Part shown: positions 50,681-51,805 of the stretch, piece by piece
How the letters are laid out: the number at the start of each line of letters is the position of its first letter
Position numbering within the stretch: the first letter of the stretch is position 1
Origin: Rodentibacter ratti
GTDB taxonomy: Bacteria; Pseudomonadota; Gammaproteobacteria; Enterobacterales; Pasteurellaceae
Direction of reading: 5' to 3'
Assembly (NCBI RefSeq): GCF_002000485.1
Contig: NZ_MLAJ01000005.1
Coordinates: forward strand, 1 to 51,805
DNA length: 51,805 nucleotides
Notes under the pieces: generated by a model
The model's database searches: none
What the model saw: the letters and a program-made list of their open reading frames with translations, nothing else
Told to the model about the DNA's origin: nothing
Program-made: the position numbers and the translations under genes

Positions 50681-51805
50681 TTATTTCACTTCCGCCCCCT
50701 TCAACCATTTTCTCACCCAAGAACGGTTGGCGGATAGATTTTGTAGAATATTTTCCCCTAAAGGCAAAGGTTCGCCATAAATTAATGAAGCCAAAGTTTC
50801 GCCAAGTAAAGGGGCGGAGGTGAGCCCACGAGATCCTAATGCGGCACAGAGAAAAAGATTGGGGAAATTGACCGCACTTGGAATCGGTTGTTTGCGACGA
50901 CGGAGGTTAAAGAGATTCTGGTAATCTTCGCTCTGTTGGGCAAAGTTTGGTACATTTCCCACCATTGGGGCGAGATCACGCACGGAACAGCGGATACCTG
51001 TTCGGGCAAGATTGCCTGAGGTATCCACCTCTTGCGTCCAACTTTGTGAAATATTTTGTTGGAGTTTTTGTTGGTTTTCCCGTTGTTCTTGTTCACTAAA
51101 AGCTCGATCCGTATTATCACGGAGATGGCTTGCACCAATACAGTGGCTACTTTTGGCTTGATCTGCTGGTGTGAGATAGCCATCGTAGCAAAGTACGGAT
51201 TTCAGTTTTAATAAATTTTCAGAAGTGGGGATTTGGCTGACTTGCCCACGAATCGGGTAAAGTAGCAATTTTTCCGTTTGGACAAACTCTGTGATTTTAT
51301 AGCCATTGGCAAGAATCACCACCTCATGTTCTGTGCTATCTTTTGGGGAATGGTGCAGTTGCCAACCGAATTGGGTGGGGGAAAGTGCGGTAATTTTTTG
51401 CGAAGTTTTGATTTTCACGCCACATTTTTTAAGCAAAGCAAAGGTATTTTGTACAAATTGGCGAGGGGCAAGCCAAGCACCTTGGGAAATAAATCCCCCT
51501 CCGCAAGAAAGGGGTAAGCCGACTTTTTCACTTAATGCCTCAGTATCCAGCATTTCAAAGATTTCATTCGGCAAACCTAATTGGGAAATTTTTTCCAATT
51601 TGGTCGCACTTTTGTCGTTATAGGCGCATAACGCCACACCACAAAATTCGTGTTCAAATTCAATGCCTTGCTTTATCGCCCAATCAAGCAATTGTTTGCC
51701 ATAGGAAAAGGCGTGAAGATAAAAATGGATGGTGAGGGGATTGTCATCGCTCAGTTGAGGATAAAACGCCCCTTGTTTATTGCCGGAGGCATTGAGTGCA
51801 GGTTG
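50681..51805 (-). CDS. mnmC: tRNA U34 modification protein MnmC, C-terminal part (cut by window edge)
   Basis: The frame is open to the last base, giving 374 residues from [18 protein letters not shown] to the stop. This is the FAD-dependent oxidase (MnmC2) region that removes the carboxymethyl group from cmnm5s2U34 of tRNA before methylation. FAD- and substrate-domain motifs are [56 protein letters not shown] and [20 protein letters not shown]. The FAD dinucleotide fold start and the N-terminal methyltransferase domain lie beyond the edge. A TTG at 51691 is an in-frame Leu codon, not a start. Confidence 0.93.
   Translation of the reverse strand, partial: QPALNASGNKQGAFYPQLSDDNPLTIHFYLHAFSYGKQLLDWAIKQGIEFEHEFCGVALCAYNDKSATKLEKISQLGLPNEIFEMLDTEALSEKVGLPLSCGGGFISQGAWLAPRQFVQNTFALLKKCGVKIKTSQKITALSPTQFGWQLHHSPKDSTEHEVVILANGYKITEFVQTEKLLLYPIRGQVSQIPTSENLLKLKSVLCYDGYLTPADQAKSSHCIGASHLRDNTDRAFSEQEQRENQQKLQQNISQSWTQEVDTSGNLARTGIRCSVRDLAPMVGNVPNFAQQSEDYQNLFNLRRRKQPIPSAVNFPNLFLCAALGSRGLTSAPLLGETLASLIYGEPLPLGENILQNLSANRSWVRKWLKGAEVK

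Overview
The window is a chromosomal segment of a gamma-proteobacterium of the family Pasteurellaceae. The main evidence is about 40 exact copies of the 9-base DNA-uptake core AAGTGCGGT (or its complement), the type used by the Haemophilus/Pasteurella/Aggregatibacter/Rodentibacter group. Gene blocks also match Haemophilus neighbourhoods (tsaE-amiB-mutL-miaA-glnE; grxA beside rimK; tmcA next to mfd). It is not H. influenzae itself: an icd-acnB-gltA cluster supplies the oxidative TCA enzymes that H. influenzae is known to lack, and lacZ and an L-arabinose operon are also present. A close relative of Pasteurella or Rodentibacter is plausible, but the species cannot be fixed by eye.

Layout. 1-8.2 kb: a minus-strand tRNA-modification, repair and cell-wall operon (tsaE, amiB, mutL, miaA, glnE), preceded by two tRNA-Gly(GCC) genes with their own promoter and terminator. 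8.3-17.2 kb: orn and rsgA diverge, followed by the general PTS genes ptsH, ptsI and crr, then manA and a solitary lacZ. 17.2-22.5 kb: icd-acnB-gltA on the minus strand. 22.9-27.1 kb: grxA, rimK, a periplasmic chalcone-isomerase-like protein, fumC and holC. 27.1-31.6 kb: a small accessory island (lipoprotein, 55-aa protein, broken zeta-toxin-like kinase gene, AT-rich membrane protein of unknown function) running directly into valS. 31.7-36.7 kb: arcB, a small membrane protein and the mannose-type PTS manXYZ. 36.9-42.5 kb: tmcA, a 58-aa protein and mfd. 42.5-50.6 kb: araFGH, araC, a non-canonical FGGY kinase in the araB position, and araA. The right edge cuts mnmC.

Common theme. Most of the window concerns sugar uptake and central carbon metabolism. 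The PTS phosphorelay (HPr, EI, IIA-Glc) and ManXYZ bring in sugars. IIA-Glc would set cAMP levels, and readable CRP-type sites lie upstream of lacZ, araF, the araB-type gene, manX and fumC. The arabinose promoters carry paired AraC-type half-sites 21 bp apart. The icd promoter has GTTA-type repeats at exact 11-bp spacing, the pattern expected for ArcA, and arcB is in the window.

No phage, insertion sequence, CRISPR array or complete defence system was found. The most unusual region is 27.6-28.7 kb, where a zeta-toxin-like gene has decayed and an unrecognised repeat-containing membrane protein overlaps the start of valS. All functional calls rest on reading the sequence and recalled family features; no database search was run.
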